A DNA stretch of 20,825 bases from Alphaproteobacteria bacterium (GCA_002701555.1 NZVS01000061.1:1-20825), one strand, 5' to 3'; shown: positions 8,119 to 16,683, counted from the first letter of the stretch. The notes: generated by a model from the sequence alone, not told the origin. Made by a program: numbers and translations.

Positions 8119-10224
8119 CTAAATCTGACCTAAAGTTTTTATACGCGCTTTGGCGTGTATTTCATTTTGAGACATAACAACTGTCTGTGGACGGAATCTT
8201 TCTATCACTGACCTCACATAGGGTCTGATACCAGGTGACGTAAGTAATACAGGGTTTTCCCCCATTTGCGAAAACTTATCGTAGGCTGTGCGTACTGCCG
8301 TTATGAAATCCTGTAACTCAGACGGAGCCATAGCAAGCTGTTTTTCCTCTCCATCGCCAAGCAGACTTTCCCCGAATGCATTTTCCCATTTAGGCGTTAA
8401 TGTAACTAACGGCACCATTCCTTGCGAATTAACATTCTGGTCGCATATCTGGCGTGATAATCGAGCACGCACATGTTCTGTCATCAGGGCTATATTTTTA
8501 GTATATGTTGCTGCTTCTGAGATACCTTCCAGTACAGTCGGCAAGTCACGAACAGAAACACGTTCAGAAACCAGGTTTTGAAGAATGCGCTGTAAGCCTG
8601 TGACTGATAATTGATTTGGTATGACATCTGCTACAAGTTTCTGGTAATCAGGTGAAAGCTCATCCAGTAAACGTTGTGTCTCGGTATAGGAAAGAAGATC
8701 AGCCATATGGTCTTTGACAAGTTCAGTTAAATGAGTCGTAATAACGGTGGGGGCATCAACAACAGTATAGCCTTTAAAATGCGCTTCTTCCCTGTAGCGC
8801 TGATCAATCCACATGGCAGGTAGGCCAAATGTCGGCTCTGTTGTTGTTTCACCTGGTAATTTGATGGCCTCACCCGTTGGATCCATTGCCAGTAACATAT
8901 TGGGTCTGACATCACCTTTGCCAGCCTCGATCTCTTTTATACGCAGCACATATTGATTGGCAGAAAGCTGTAAATTATCCTGAATACGCACAGCCGGAAG
9001 GATATACCCCATTTCCTCAGCCAATTGACGACGCAAACCTTTTACCTGTGTTGTAAGTTTATTGCCGCCTTCGCCTTGCACCAATGGTAATAGACCATAT
9101 CCAAGTTCTAGGCGTAAAATATCCATAGATAGTGACTTGGAAATAGGCTCTTCTGCCGCTTGTTTGGGCTTCTCGAGTGCCAGTTGTTCTTCGCGCTCCC
9201 GCTCTTCAGCTATATCTTTTTGTTTAAAAGCAAGATAAGCCAGACCTCCCGTCACGCCTGCAAGAGTGGCGAAGGGGAGGAAAGGTATTCCTGGTACAAT
9301 ACCGATCGTAAACATCAATGCCGAGCTGATTGCCATTGCTTTCGGATATTTACTGAACTGTGCAAATAAGGCTTTGTCTGCGGTACCCTCTACCCCTGCT
9401 TTTGAAACAAGAAGACCCGCGGAAATGGAAACAATAAGGGCTGGAATCTGGCTAACAAGTCCATCACCGATTGTCAGAATTGTGTATGTCGAGGCTGCAT
9501 CAGCCATAGACATATCATAAAATGTTGTCCCGATTATGATACCGCCAATTACATTTATAAATGTAATTAGGAGACCTGCGATTGCGTCACCTCGCACAAA
9601 TTTAGCCGCACCATCCATGGCCCCGAAAAAAGTACTTTCCTGGCTTAACTCCGCTCTTTTTAACTTAGCCTCATCTTCTGTGATCAGACCTGCCGACATA
9701 TCGGAATCAATGGCCATTTGTTTACCTGGCATAGCATCCAGAGTAAAACGTGCGGCAACCTCGGCAATACGACCCGAACCTTTGGTAATAACAATAAAGT
9801 TAATGATAACGAGGATCGCAAAGACAATCCCACCGACAACATAGCTGTCCTGAATGATAAAGCTTCCAAAAGCCTCAATGACCTTACCAGCTGCATCCTC
9901 GCCATTATTACCATTAGATAATATCAATCTCGTTGAAGCCACATTTAGCCCAAGCCGAAGTGCTGTGGAAATTAAAAGAATGGTAGGAAAGGTTGAAAAA
10001 TCAAGTGGACGGTTAATAAATAGCACCGTCATCATAATCATAACCGAAAACGTGACCGAAATAGATAGGCCTAGATCCAACATAAATGTCGGCATCGGAA
10101 CCAATAGAAACATGAAGATGAAAATAATACCGACAGCAAGTGCTACGTCGCTTCGGAATATCCCACGACCGGCACCGCGTGCCTGTCCCATGAAACTTGA
10201 AGATGAACCAGATGTATTAGACAT
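8119..10224 (-). CDS. flhA: FlhA, flagellar type III export gate protein
   Basis: The protein is 701 aa, normal for FlhA. The N-terminal half (about 25-340) contains multiple hydrophobic helices, starting VALAVGIIFIFMFLLVPMP. The FHIPEP family signature is visible at about 159-179 (RFTLDAMPGKQMAID). The conserved GDGLVSQIPALIVSISAGLLV segment follows. The C-terminal cytoplasmic half (about 350-701) contains the usual SYTETQRLLDEL and PTVLEGISEAA stretches and ends IKTLGQI. FlhA forms the nonameric ring of the flagellar export apparatus in the inner membrane and docks chaperone-substrate complexes. It is the last gene of the fliF operon, 100 bp after flbD. That is the largest gap in the operon and leaves room for an internal promoter. 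The ATG at 10224 has no strong Shine-Dalgarno sequence in front of it. Confidence 0.97.
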   Translation of the reverse strand: MSNTSGSSSSFMGQARGAGRGIFRSDVALAVGIIFIFMFLLVPMPTFMLDLGLSISVTFSVMIMMTVLFINRPLDFSTFPTILLISTALRLGLNVASTRLILSNGNNGEDAAGKVIEAFGSFIIQDSYVVGGIVFAILVIINFIVITKGSGRIAEVAARFTLDAMPGKQMAIDSDMSAGLITEDEAKLKRAELSQESTFFGAMDGAAKFVRGDAIAGLLITFINVIGGIIIGTTFYDMSMADAASTYTILTIGDGLVSQIPALIVSISAGLLVSKAGVEGTADKALFAQFSKYPKAMAISSALMFTIGIVPGIPFLPFATLAGVTGGLAYLAFKQKDIAEEREREEQLALEKPKQAAEEPISKSLSMDILRLELGYGLLPLVQGEGGNKLTTQVKGLRRQLAEEMGYILPAVRIQDNLQLSANQYVLRIKEIEAGKGDVRPNMLLAMDPTGEAIKLPGETTTEPTFGLPAMWIDQRYREEAHFKGYTVVDAPTVITTHLTELVKDHMADLLSYTETQRLLDELSPDYQKLVADVIPNQLSVTGLQRILQNLVSERVSVRDLPTVLEGISEAATYTKNIALMTEHVRARLSRQICDQNVNSQGMVPLVTLTPKWENAFGESLLGDGEEKQLAMAPSELQDFITAVRTAYDKFSQMGENPVLLTSPGIRPYVRSVIERFRPQTVVMSQNEIHAKARIKTLGQI

Positions 10225-10324
10225 GATTATAAACTATGCACAAACTATATTCGCGAGGGTTTGAAAAATAACGCGAAAGATAGTTTAGTTTAAGCTTTGG
10301 CAGGGGGTTTTGTAAACTTAATAA
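10225..10324. promoter_or_regulatory. flbD-flhA spacer with dyad symmetry
   Basis: This 100-bp AT-rich gap holds a 6-bp inverted repeat TTCGCG (10250-10255) / CGCGAA (10272-10277) with a 16-bp spacer, and two direct copies of AAACTAT (about 10231-10247). No sigma-54 -24/-12 element is recognisable on the - strand. The dyad could be an operator or chance; the call is weak. Confidence 0.25.
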
Positions 10325-11734
10325 TCAGCTATTTCCGGCTTCGGCGAACTCGTGCCCCTCATCCTTATACTGGTTCAGCTTGTTTCTGAGAGTACGAATG
10401 GAAATGCCAAGTATTTTTGCCGCGTGTGTACGGTTACCTAGACAGTTATCAAGCGTGTTTATGATCATATCACGTTCGACATCAGATAAGGTTCTGCCAA
10501 CAAGTCCTTCAACAGCCCCCTCATTTTTAATTTCCTTTTCAGGTGCTGCACCCTCATTGCCAGTAGCCTTACCAACATCCGCAGGATCAGGCGCATTAGC
10601 AGCTGTATCACCACTCGCTGACCCTTTTGTAAATGCACTTTCTGAAAGATGAATGGCATCGGCCTCAAGCTCGTCTTCAAGAGAAATTAAAATGGCGCGG
10701 TGCATTGTATTCTCAAGCTCACGAATATTACCTCGCCAGCGATAATTTTTAAGTTTTTCACCAGCTGCTGCAGAAATTTTCTTTTGTTCGACCCCATTAT
10801 CTTCAGCAAATTTATCTGCAAAGAATTGTGCCAGCGGTAGTATATCGGAAGGACGCTCGCGCAATGCCGGAAGTGGGATATTCACAACATTTAAACGGAA
10901 ATATAAATCTTCACGAAATTCGCCCTTCTGGACAGATTTTTCCAGATCACGGTTAGATGTTGCAAGAATACGCACATTAACTTTGACGGGGTCATTACTT
11001 CCTATACGGGTAATTTCTTTTTCTTGAATAGCACGCAGCAATTTGGCCTGTAGTTGAGGGTGCATTTCTGTGACCTCATCAAGCAACAAGGTTCCATTTG
11101 AAGCCTCTTCAAACTTACCAATGCGTCTGCCTGCTGCACCAGTAAAGGCGCCTTTTTCATGACCGAAAAGTTCTGATTCCAATAGGTTCTCAGGTATAGC
11201 TGCACAATTAACGGCAATAAAGGGGCCATCCTTCCGCTTGGATTTATTATGAATATGGCGAGACATAACCTCCTTACCGGTACCGGATTCACCAGTAATA
11301 AGAACAGTTGCGTCGGATATGGCAATTTTATCAGCCAACTGAACAACTTTCTGCATTGCGGGATCGCCCGCAATCATTTTGGAGCTTTCCTCTGTAACTG
11401 CCTCCAAGATAGCAGCAATCAAATCCGTATCGGGCGGCAGTGGAACATATTCTTTTGCGCCAGCTTCTATGGCTTTGACAGCGGACACAGAATCCGTGCC
11501 TATACCACACGCAACGACAGGAACATGAATACGCTCTTCTTCAAGTTTTTTAATAAAATCACCAATTTTGAGCTTAATGTCCACCATCGCGACATCAGCA
11601 CCTTTCCCGTTACGGAGTGCGCCCAAGGCCTCAATAGTATCTTCACAATGAACAACTTTTGCTCCCTTCTGTAAGGCAATCTTGCCTGCAGTAGAAATAT
11701 AGCCTTCTAATTGTCCGACTAGCATTAATCTCAT
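10325..11734 (-). CDS. flbD: FlbD, sigma-54-dependent flagellar transcription activator
   Basis: The protein is 469 aa. The N-terminal ~115 residues are a FlbD-type receiver-like domain (MRLMLVGQLEG...ERIHVPVVACG...AGAKEYVPLPPD). The N-terminal acidic pair and the conserved Lys of true receivers are replaced, although D52 remains. A sigma-54 AAA+ domain follows: Walker A GESGTGKE 148-155, GAFTGA 195-200 (sigma-54 contact loop), Walker B LLLDE 216-220 and WRGNIREL near 333-340. A variable A/G/E-rich linker (about 370-410) leads to a Fis-type helix-turn-helix at about 434-457 (THAAKILGISIRTLRNKL). In Caulobacter, FlbD activates late hook and flagellin promoters with sigma-54, represses fliF, and is controlled by FliX rather than by phosphorylation. 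The same is inferred here. The start ATG at 11734 follows the stator gene by 24 bp. Confidence 0.95.
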   Translation of the reverse strand: MRLMLVGQLEGYISTAGKIALQKGAKVVHCEDTIEALGALRNGKGADVAMVDIKLKIGDFIKKLEEERIHVPVVACGIGTDSVSAVKAIEAGAKEYVPLPPDTDLIAAILEAVTEESSKMIAGDPAMQKVVQLADKIAISDATVLITGESGTGKEVMSRHIHNKSKRKDGPFIAVNCAAIPENLLESELFGHEKGAFTGAAGRRIGKFEEASNGTLLLDEVTEMHPQLQAKLLRAIQEKEITRIGSNDPVKVNVRILATSNRDLEKSVQKGEFREDLYFRLNVVNIPLPALRERPSDILPLAQFFADKFAEDNGVEQKKISAAAGEKLKNYRWRGNIRELENTMHRAILISLEDELEADAIHLSESAFTKGSASGDTAANAPDPADVGKATGNEGAAPEKEIKNEGAVEGLVGRTLSDVERDMIINTLDNCLGNRTHAAKILGISIRTLRNKLNQYKDEGHEFAEAGNS

Positions 11735-11758
11735 GGTGATTTAATCTTTTCGTTAGTT

Positions 11759-12625
11759 CTATCTAAAATAGTTTATGTGGTCTTTTGCAGGTAAAAGAGA
11801 GTTCAGGACTGTCTCCAGATGTCTAGGGTTTTCCTGTTTCGACATTGATAATGCAGATAGTCTAATCATTGTCATCGTCAACAGTTCCTGCTCGGCTGCA
11901 CGCTCCATCTTAACGGATAACGGCGTCAGCAAAACTGTTCCCAGAATAGCACCGTAAAATGTTGTAAGAAGTGCAAGTGCCATCGCTGGGCCTATACTTG
12001 AAGGGTCTTCAAGCTGGGCCAGCATCTGTACAAGGCCGACCAAGGTGCCGATAAGTCCCATGGCCGGGGCAACTTCACCGGCTTTTCTAAGGGCAGATGC
12101 TGCAAAGAAAGCACTTTCTTGGAAAGTTTCGCTTTCCGTCTTAAGAATAACTTCTATCGATCCCGGCTCCATTCCATCTGCCACCATAGCCATAGCCTTG
12201 GCAAGCATCGGCTCTTTCCTTAGCTCTCCCTCTATCTTTGTCAAAGAAAGAGGGCCATGTTTTCTTACACGCGCGGCCAAATTAACAAGCTGCTCCGCCA
12301 TTTGTTTATCTTTAGGAATTTTGCGTACGAAAACGCGATCAAGGGCTGAATAAATATGTTTTAATTCACCTGCAGAATAAGAAATTGCTGTAACAGCTAA
12401 TGTTCCACAAACGACAATTAATACAGCAGAAAGTTGAAAGAAGTCGGCCCCGGTTTGCCCCAAATAGGCAGCAGCGAATATAAGCCCTACTGCAACAAAG
12501 AGGCCTATGATTGTCGTTAGATCCAGAATTTTATCTGATGACGGGATATCGACAGGTAATTTTGAACCACCGCTTGTGTCAGTCGATTCCGAACTCAATT
12601 GTGGATCTGCTTTTGATTTTGCCAT
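11759..12625 (-). CDS. motA: MotA/PomA-type flagellar stator subunit
   Basis: The protein is 288 aa. Four hydrophobic segments are visible at about 34-56, 62-84, 183-203 and 213-236. The first two are separated from the last two by a ~100-residue cytoplasmic loop with the MotA-like stretch AARVRKHGPLSLTKIEGEL. The two prolines important for torque generation in the family are present: P187 in APAMGLIGTLVGL and P235 in LLTPLSVKMER. The N-terminal ~30 residues are polar. MotA-family proteins form the ion channel of the stator together with MotB, and no motB is in this window. The gene lies between fliN (6-bp gap) and flbD (24-bp gap), a position where Caulobacter has no stator gene. Its sequence is closer in feel to PomA/MotP than to E. 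coli MotA, but the coupling ion cannot be read from this subunit. Confidence 0.9.
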   Translation of the reverse strand: MAKSKADPQLSSESTDTSGGSKLPVDIPSSDKILDLTTIIGLFVAVGLIFAAAYLGQTGADFFQLSAVLIVVCGTLAVTAISYSAGELKHIYSALDRVFVRKIPKDKQMAEQLVNLAARVRKHGPLSLTKIEGELRKEPMLAKAMAMVADGMEPGSIEVILKTESETFQESAFFAASALRKAGEVAPAMGLIGTLVGLVQMLAQLEDPSSIGPAMALALLTTFYGAILGTVLLTPLSVKMERAAEQELLTMTMIRLSALSMSKQENPRHLETVLNSLLPAKDHINYFR

Positions 12626-12631
12626 CTAAGC

Positions 12632-13042
12632 TTACAGCTCCCCACCACGATCTGATTTAACAATTTCAGTCATAGTTACACCGAGCTTGTCTTCGACCAC
12701 GACGACCTCGCCACGGGCAACTAAACGGTTATTAACGTATATATCAATTGCTTCGCCGACTTTTCTGTCCAGCTCAACGACAGCGCCACGCCCCAGCTTC
12801 AGAAGTTGCGAAACTTGCATCGAAGAACGCCCCAGAACTGCAGAAACCTGTACAGGTATATCGTATATAGCTGTAACATCCTTGGCCATGGCCTCTCCAT
12901 CTTCAAAATCATCCTCTTCAAGGTCAGAAGGAGACTCTTGGATTTCATCAAGGTCAAAATCTTTTTTATTATCTGATGGGTTTGGTGCTCCCGCCTCTGC
13001 TAGTTCGCCTATAATTTGATCGTCGGTATTATCATCGCTCAT
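12632..13042 (-). CDS. fliN: FliN, flagellar motor switch/C-ring protein
   Basis: The protein is 136 aa. The first ~55 residues are acidic and probably disordered (DLEEDDFEDGE). They are followed by the SpoA-type C-ring domain at about 58-130: IPVQVSAVLGRSSM, LLKLGRGAVVELDRKVGE, and DIYVNNRLVARGEVVVVEDKLGVTMTEIV. This is the canonical FliN pattern. FliN forms the lower C ring, binds FliH and takes part in rotation switching. The ATG lies 3 bp after the fliH stop and has AGGAG 7 nt upstream. Confidence 0.96.
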   Translation of the reverse strand: MSDDNTDDQIIGELAEAGAPNPSDNKKDFDLDEIQESPSDLEEDDFEDGEAMAKDVTAIYDIPVQVSAVLGRSSMQVSQLLKLGRGAVVELDRKVGEAIDIYVNNRLVARGEVVVVEDKLGVTMTEIVKSDRGGEL

Positions 13043-13045
13043 AAA

Positions 13046-13702
13046 TTACTCCTGATTTCCTTCACTATCTTGCGGGTTTTGGTCATTTCCTGCAAGCGTT
13101 TCAATGAAAAGTTTCTCAATTTTACCCTGAAAACCTTCTAAGTCGACAACTGCACCACCATGCGACCACTCCATGGCGACTTCCTTTAAGCCCATATCTT
13201 CTTGTTTTTTTAACTCAACAAATTCGCTACGGTCAGAAAATTTGGCTTCTATATAATTTTGTATTGCCTCCAGATTATCTGGGTGAAGTTTTATAACCAC
13301 TTTCCCCTTACCTAGATGCTCATCCAGATTGGCACGAATAGCTTCCCGCAGCTCTACGAGAGTGTAAGCGTTATTTAAATGTGGGAAAGCTACCTGCAAT
13401 ATTTTGAAAGTTAGAGAAACGACTTCCTCCTCAAACAATTCAGCACGATCTTGTTCATCTACAAAAAGTCTTTCCAACTTTCCTTCAATGTTTTGAATAA
13501 CAGCGTGTATTTGCCCGGTAAAGCCTTCTTCAGACTCCCTGAAGCCATCCTGCTTACCCTGTTTATAAGATTCAGCTGTCATGCCCTCTACTTCTTCTTC
13601 AGAGAAAATAACAGGCATATCCTCTTCTTCTGTGTCTTCCGGCTTTACCACCGCATCACTGTCGAAGCTGTAAGTATCAAATAGATAGGGTTTTTTTGGC
13701 AT
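13046..13702 (-). CDS. fliH: FliH (FlbE-like), flagellar export ATPase regulator
   Basis: The protein is 218 aa. The N-terminus is acidic (EDTEEEDMPVIFSEEEVE) and is followed by the FliH-type repeat ESYKQGKQDGFRESEEGF at about 41-60. A long amphipathic, probably coiled-coil region comes next. The C-terminal domain includes VVIKLHPDNLEAIQNYIE and the family-typical MEWSHGGAVVDLEG near 178-190. FliH binds the ATPase FliI and anchors it to the C ring through FliN, and the position between fliG and fliN corresponds to flbE/fliH of the Caulobacter fliF operon. Sequence conservation in this family is low, so the call rests on motifs plus position. The start ATG at 13702 has no strong ribosome site. 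Confidence 0.88.
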   Translation of the reverse strand: MPKKPYLFDTYSFDSDAVVKPEDTEEEDMPVIFSEEEVEGMTAESYKQGKQDGFRESEEGFTGQIHAVIQNIEGKLERLFVDEQDRAELFEEEVVSLTFKILQVAFPHLNNAYTLVELREAIRANLDEHLGKGKVVIKLHPDNLEAIQNYIEAKFSDRSEFVELKKQEDMGLKEVAMEWSHGGAVVDLEGFQGKIEKLFIETLAGNDQNPQDSEGNQE

Positions 13703-13719
13703 GATTTAGAAAACTTTTT

Positions 13720-14742
13720 TTAATAAACGAGCTCGTCTTCGGCATCGCCTGAAGCAATTATTATTTCTCCGCGATCTTCAAGGTCTTTCGCAACATTAAC
13801 AACATATTGTTGTGCCTCCTCAACGTCTTTAAGACGCACAGGCCCCATTGCGGCCATATCTTCTTTCATGATCTTTGCGGCGCGCTCAGACATATTACTG
13901 AAAAACAGATCCTTGATAGTATCCGTCGCCCCTTTAAGTGCAGTTGGCATTTTATCCTTATCAACGGCTCGTATTAATGTCTGGATGGCTGTTGAATCAA
14001 GTTTGATGAGATCGTCAAATGTAAACATTAAGGATCTGATTTTCTCAGCAGAGTCAGGCATACTTCCTTCTAGCTGGTTCATAAACTTACTTTCAGCCGC
14101 CCTTTCGAGATTATTAAAGATATCAGCAACCAATTCATGTGAATCGCGTCTTTGTGTTCTGGCAAGGTTCGTCATGAATTCGGTACGAAGCGTTTTTTCC
14201 ACATCTTCCAATATATCTTTTTGAACGGATTCCATCCTCAACATACGGTGAATAACTTCGAGGGCAAAACTATCGGGCAACATGGCAAGGACACGCGCAG
14301 CATGATCCGTAGAAATTTTTGACAGAACCACTGCAACAGTTTGCGGATATTCCTTTTGAAGAAAGTTTGCCAGGATTTCTTCGTTAACATTCCCTAGCTT
14401 TTCCCACATGGTGCGTCCTGCCGGACCACGGATTTCTTCCATAATAGCACCGACTTTATCTTCCCCGAGGACACGCATCAAAAGACGCTCAGTACTATCC
14501 AGGGTTCCGACAAGAGAACTGGTACTACTCATTTGTTCGGCAAAATCAATAAAAAGGCGCTCTACAACATTTGCACTCACACGACCTAGATTAGCCATTG
14601 TCTGGGACAATTCCATAATCTCTTCGTCATCCATATGCTCCATAACCTTGGCGGTATTTTCCTCACCAAGTGACAAAAGGAAAATGGCGGCTTTTTCCGT
14701 GCCTGATAATGTTCTGTAATCTTCTCTGACGCGTAAACTCAT
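13720..14742 (-). CDS. fliG: FliG, flagellar motor switch protein
   Basis: The protein is 340 aa, the usual FliG length. The N-terminal domain (GTEKAAIFLLSLGEENTAKV, then EHMDDEEIMELSQTM) binds FliF. The middle domain includes the characteristic LQKEYPQTVAVVLSKISTDH and AARVLAMLPD, where E. coli has the EHPQ motif. The C-terminal torque domain includes FTFDDLIKLDSTAIQTLIRA and the charged segment around MSERAAKIMKEDM that contacts MotA. FliG couples the stator to the MS and C rings. The ATG lies 11 bp after the fliF stop. Confidence 0.97.
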   Translation of the reverse strand: MSLRVREDYRTLSGTEKAAIFLLSLGEENTAKVMEHMDDEEIMELSQTMANLGRVSANVVERLFIDFAEQMSSTSSLVGTLDSTERLLMRVLGEDKVGAIMEEIRGPAGRTMWEKLGNVNEEILANFLQKEYPQTVAVVLSKISTDHAARVLAMLPDSFALEVIHRMLRMESVQKDILEDVEKTLRTEFMTNLARTQRRDSHELVADIFNNLERAAESKFMNQLEGSMPDSAEKIRSLMFTFDDLIKLDSTAIQTLIRAVDKDKMPTALKGATDTIKDLFFSNMSERAAKIMKEDMAAMGPVRLKDVEEAQQYVVNVAKDLEDRGEIIIASGDAEDELVY

Positions 14743-14753
14743 CTAGCTACTAC

Positions 14754-16454
14754 CTATTCCTGCCCCATCCAGTTTCTAATAACGGAGACAGTTTCATTTG
14801 GATAATTGGAAACTATATCCTCAACTTTCTTGATTGAAGACGCCTTAACCTGGCCCTGGACTTTCTGCATATCAATCATGCTGTCATCGTCCTCATCAAG
14901 CTCGTCCGGTTGAAATCCTGCAGTATCAGTTGAGCCACGCGGTGCAGCCAATGCTGGATTTTGTTGAGCCCCAGGCAAGAAATCCGGCTGCGGAGTGGGT
15001 TCATCATTCTTTGCTGGAGATGACGCCTCCAGCAGACGACCCACCATTGGCTGTAAAACAAGTAACACAACTAATATAATCATAACGGCCACAGCAACAA
15101 TTTCTGCCGCATCCAAAAGATCTTCTCGCTCGAACCCCATGATCCTGTCATCGCCAAGCATGTCTTGTCCGGCATCAATGTCGGCAAATTGCATACTCTC
15201 AACCGTTATTGAGTCGCCTCGGGAATCATCAAATCCGATTGCAGAACGAACTATGTTTTCAATTTTTGATAATTGTTCTTCACTACGTGGCTCGTATACT
15301 CGCTCACCAGCCTCAGTTGTCGAATATGTTCCATCCACGATTACTGCAACAGAAAGCTGGTTAACTGCCCCGGCTTCACGAATGGTGTTTCTAACAGTTT
15401 TGCTGATTTCGTAGTTGGTTGTTTCTTCCAGCCTGTTCTGTTGTGATGTCGGCTGGTCATCAAGCAGCAAGTCCCCTCCAACATTCGGCAGATTATTCTC
15501 TACGCCTACATTTTCATTAGCAGGCTCACGCTCGCTTCCGCTTTCTTCAACAAGCGAGGACGATCGGATAACTTGACTTTCAGGATCAAAAATTTCTTCA
15601 TTCTGGCTTATACGGTCAAAATCAAGATCCGCTGTAACCATCGCGCGAACTTTACCAAAACCAACCGTGCGTCCTACAAGATTTTCAATAGAGTTCGTCA
15701 AGCGCTGTTCATACTTGCGGCGCATTTCCTCGGCCTTGACTGTCATGAGGCCTTCATCATCCGCCCCGCCCTTTGCCAAAAGATTTCCTGCGCTGTCCAT
15801 AACTGAAACAGTTGAGCCTTTAAGGCCAGGAACAGCAGAGGCAACAAGTGCCTGTATACTTTGTATCTGGTTAGCGGTTAGCTCGATGCTACCTCTTAAG
15901 TTTACAAAAACACTGGCACTTGGTGGCTGAGTTTCACGACTAAACAGCTCTCGCTCTGGTATTACCAGATGGACACGCGCGGTAGATACAGGTTCCAATG
16001 CACTAATCGTGCGCGCAAGCTCGCCTTCCAACGCGCGTTGCTTATTCATCATGTCCTGGAAGTTTGTAGTACCGAAACCAGATTGATTATCAAACAGCTC
16101 GTATCCCGATGCTCCTGAACTGGGCAAGCCTTCGCGCGCAAGGAGCAGTCTGGAACGCGCCATATCTTCTTCCCCTACCGAAACTTGTGTTCCGTCTTCG
16201 GATATAGTGTAAGCAATATTGTTTTCATCAAGTTTAACCGCTATTGCACTAGTATCTTGTGAAGAAAGGTTATTGTAAAGCATCTCCATGTCCGGGGATG
16301 CGACACGCAAACTTACAAAAACAAAGAAAAGCAGCAGCATAAGCACAACTGCGCCCATAACACCCAGACGAGCAGGACCTAACCTGCGAAAAGTGGCGAT
16401 CATACCATTATCGACAGGCTCCATTGAGTTTTCATTAGTAGTGCTATCAGCCAT
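14754..16454 (-). CDS. fliF: FliF, flagellar MS-ring protein
   Basis: The protein is 566 aa. The first transmembrane helix is at about 31-51 (LGVMGAVVLMLLLFFVFV). The periplasmic ring-building region begins with EMLYNNLSSQDTSAIAVKLDE, and the GLPSSGASGYELFD and VSTARVHLVIPE motifs are typical of YscJ/FliF proteins. The second membrane helix is at about 448-470 (IVAVAVMIILVVLLVLQP). The cytoplasmic C-terminus ends with the FliG-binding helix (KKVEDIVSNYPNETVSVIRNW). FliF assembles the inner-membrane MS ring, the base of the whole flagellum, and is usually the first gene expressed. It heads the leftward operon and has a 318-bp upstream region with CtrA-like sites. The ATG at 16454 is preceded by GGGA about 8 nt upstream. 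Confidence 0.97.
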   Translation of the reverse strand: MADSTTNENSMEPVDNGMIATFRRLGPARLGVMGAVVLMLLLFFVFVSLRVASPDMEMLYNNLSSQDTSAIAVKLDENNIAYTISEDGTQVSVGEEDMARSRLLLAREGLPSSGASGYELFDNQSGFGTTNFQDMMNKQRALEGELARTISALEPVSTARVHLVIPERELFSRETQPPSASVFVNLRGSIELTANQIQSIQALVASAVPGLKGSTVSVMDSAGNLLAKGGADDEGLMTVKAEEMRRKYEQRLTNSIENLVGRTVGFGKVRAMVTADLDFDRISQNEEIFDPESQVIRSSSLVEESGSEREPANENVGVENNLPNVGGDLLLDDQPTSQQNRLEETTNYEISKTVRNTIREAGAVNQLSVAVIVDGTYSTTEAGERVYEPRSEEQLSKIENIVRSAIGFDDSRGDSITVESMQFADIDAGQDMLGDDRIMGFEREDLLDAAEIVAVAVMIILVVLLVLQPMVGRLLEASSPAKNDEPTPQPDFLPGAQQNPALAAPRGSTDTAGFQPDELDEDDDSMIDMQKVQGQVKASSIKKVEDIVSNYPNETVSVIRNWMGQE

Positions 16455-16520
16455 TTTGTATCCCGTGAGTTTCGCCGGATGCCTCTGAGAAATGAGTCGG
16501 CGTTATATTTATACTTTATT

Positions 16521-16549
16521 AGTATAACTGTTTTTTTTTGCTTTTTCCA
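16521..16549 (-). promoter_or_regulatory. Possible fliF promoter
   Basis: On the - strand, TGGAAA (16549-16544) and TATACT (16526-16521) are separated by 17 bp, a fair match to sigma-70-type -35/-10 elements, about 65 bp upstream of the fliF ATG. The -10 lies inside the TTATACT/AGTATAA inverted repeat. An alternative -10, TATATT at 16597-16592, lies nearer the TTAA array but has a 23-bp gap to it. The choice between them is not settled. Confidence 0.35.
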
Positions 16550-16622
16550 CTTGTTCCATATCATTCTTAAGAATCACAGTATTGAAGGTAAAATATACCT
16601 GCAGGAGACACAAAAAAAATGG

Positions 16623-16659
16623 TTAACAAACCATTAACAAACCATTAATAACATATTAA
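16623..16659. promoter_or_regulatory. Array of phased CtrA-like sites (four TTAA, 11-bp period)
   Basis: TTAA occurs at 16623, 16634, 16645 and 16656, each separated by exactly 7 bp, giving three overlapping TTAA-N7-TTAA boxes, the CtrA consensus. The - strand also contains the half-site TTAACCAT (16626-16619). The first two spacers are identical (CAAACCA), so an 11-bp unit AACAAACCATT is directly repeated at 16625-16646. In Caulobacter, CtrA activates the class II fliF operon. The location between fliF and flaG fits this, with the array ~170 bp from fliF and ~115 bp from flaG. Confidence 0.75.
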
Positions 16660-16683
16660 GATTTCTTCAGCAAAATCAATTAG

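Noticed and set aside
9266..10264. Several + strand open frames of 76-136 codons opposite flhA
   Set aside because: They lie antisense to a confidently identified flhA and have shadow-type composition without ribosome sites.
14995..15414. 139-codon + strand frame opposite fliF
   Set aside because: Ser/Thr/Ile-rich antisense shadow of fliF, with no recognisable domain.
16598..16605. 8-bp palindrome CCTGCAGG in the fliF upstream region
   Set aside because: Short palindromes of this kind are expected by chance, and nothing ties it to a regulator.
16625..16646. Two perfect 11-bp direct repeats, considered as a start of a CRISPR or iteron array
   Set aside because: The units are short, only two are perfect, and the repeat is fully explained by TTAA-N7 phasing of CtrA-like sites.
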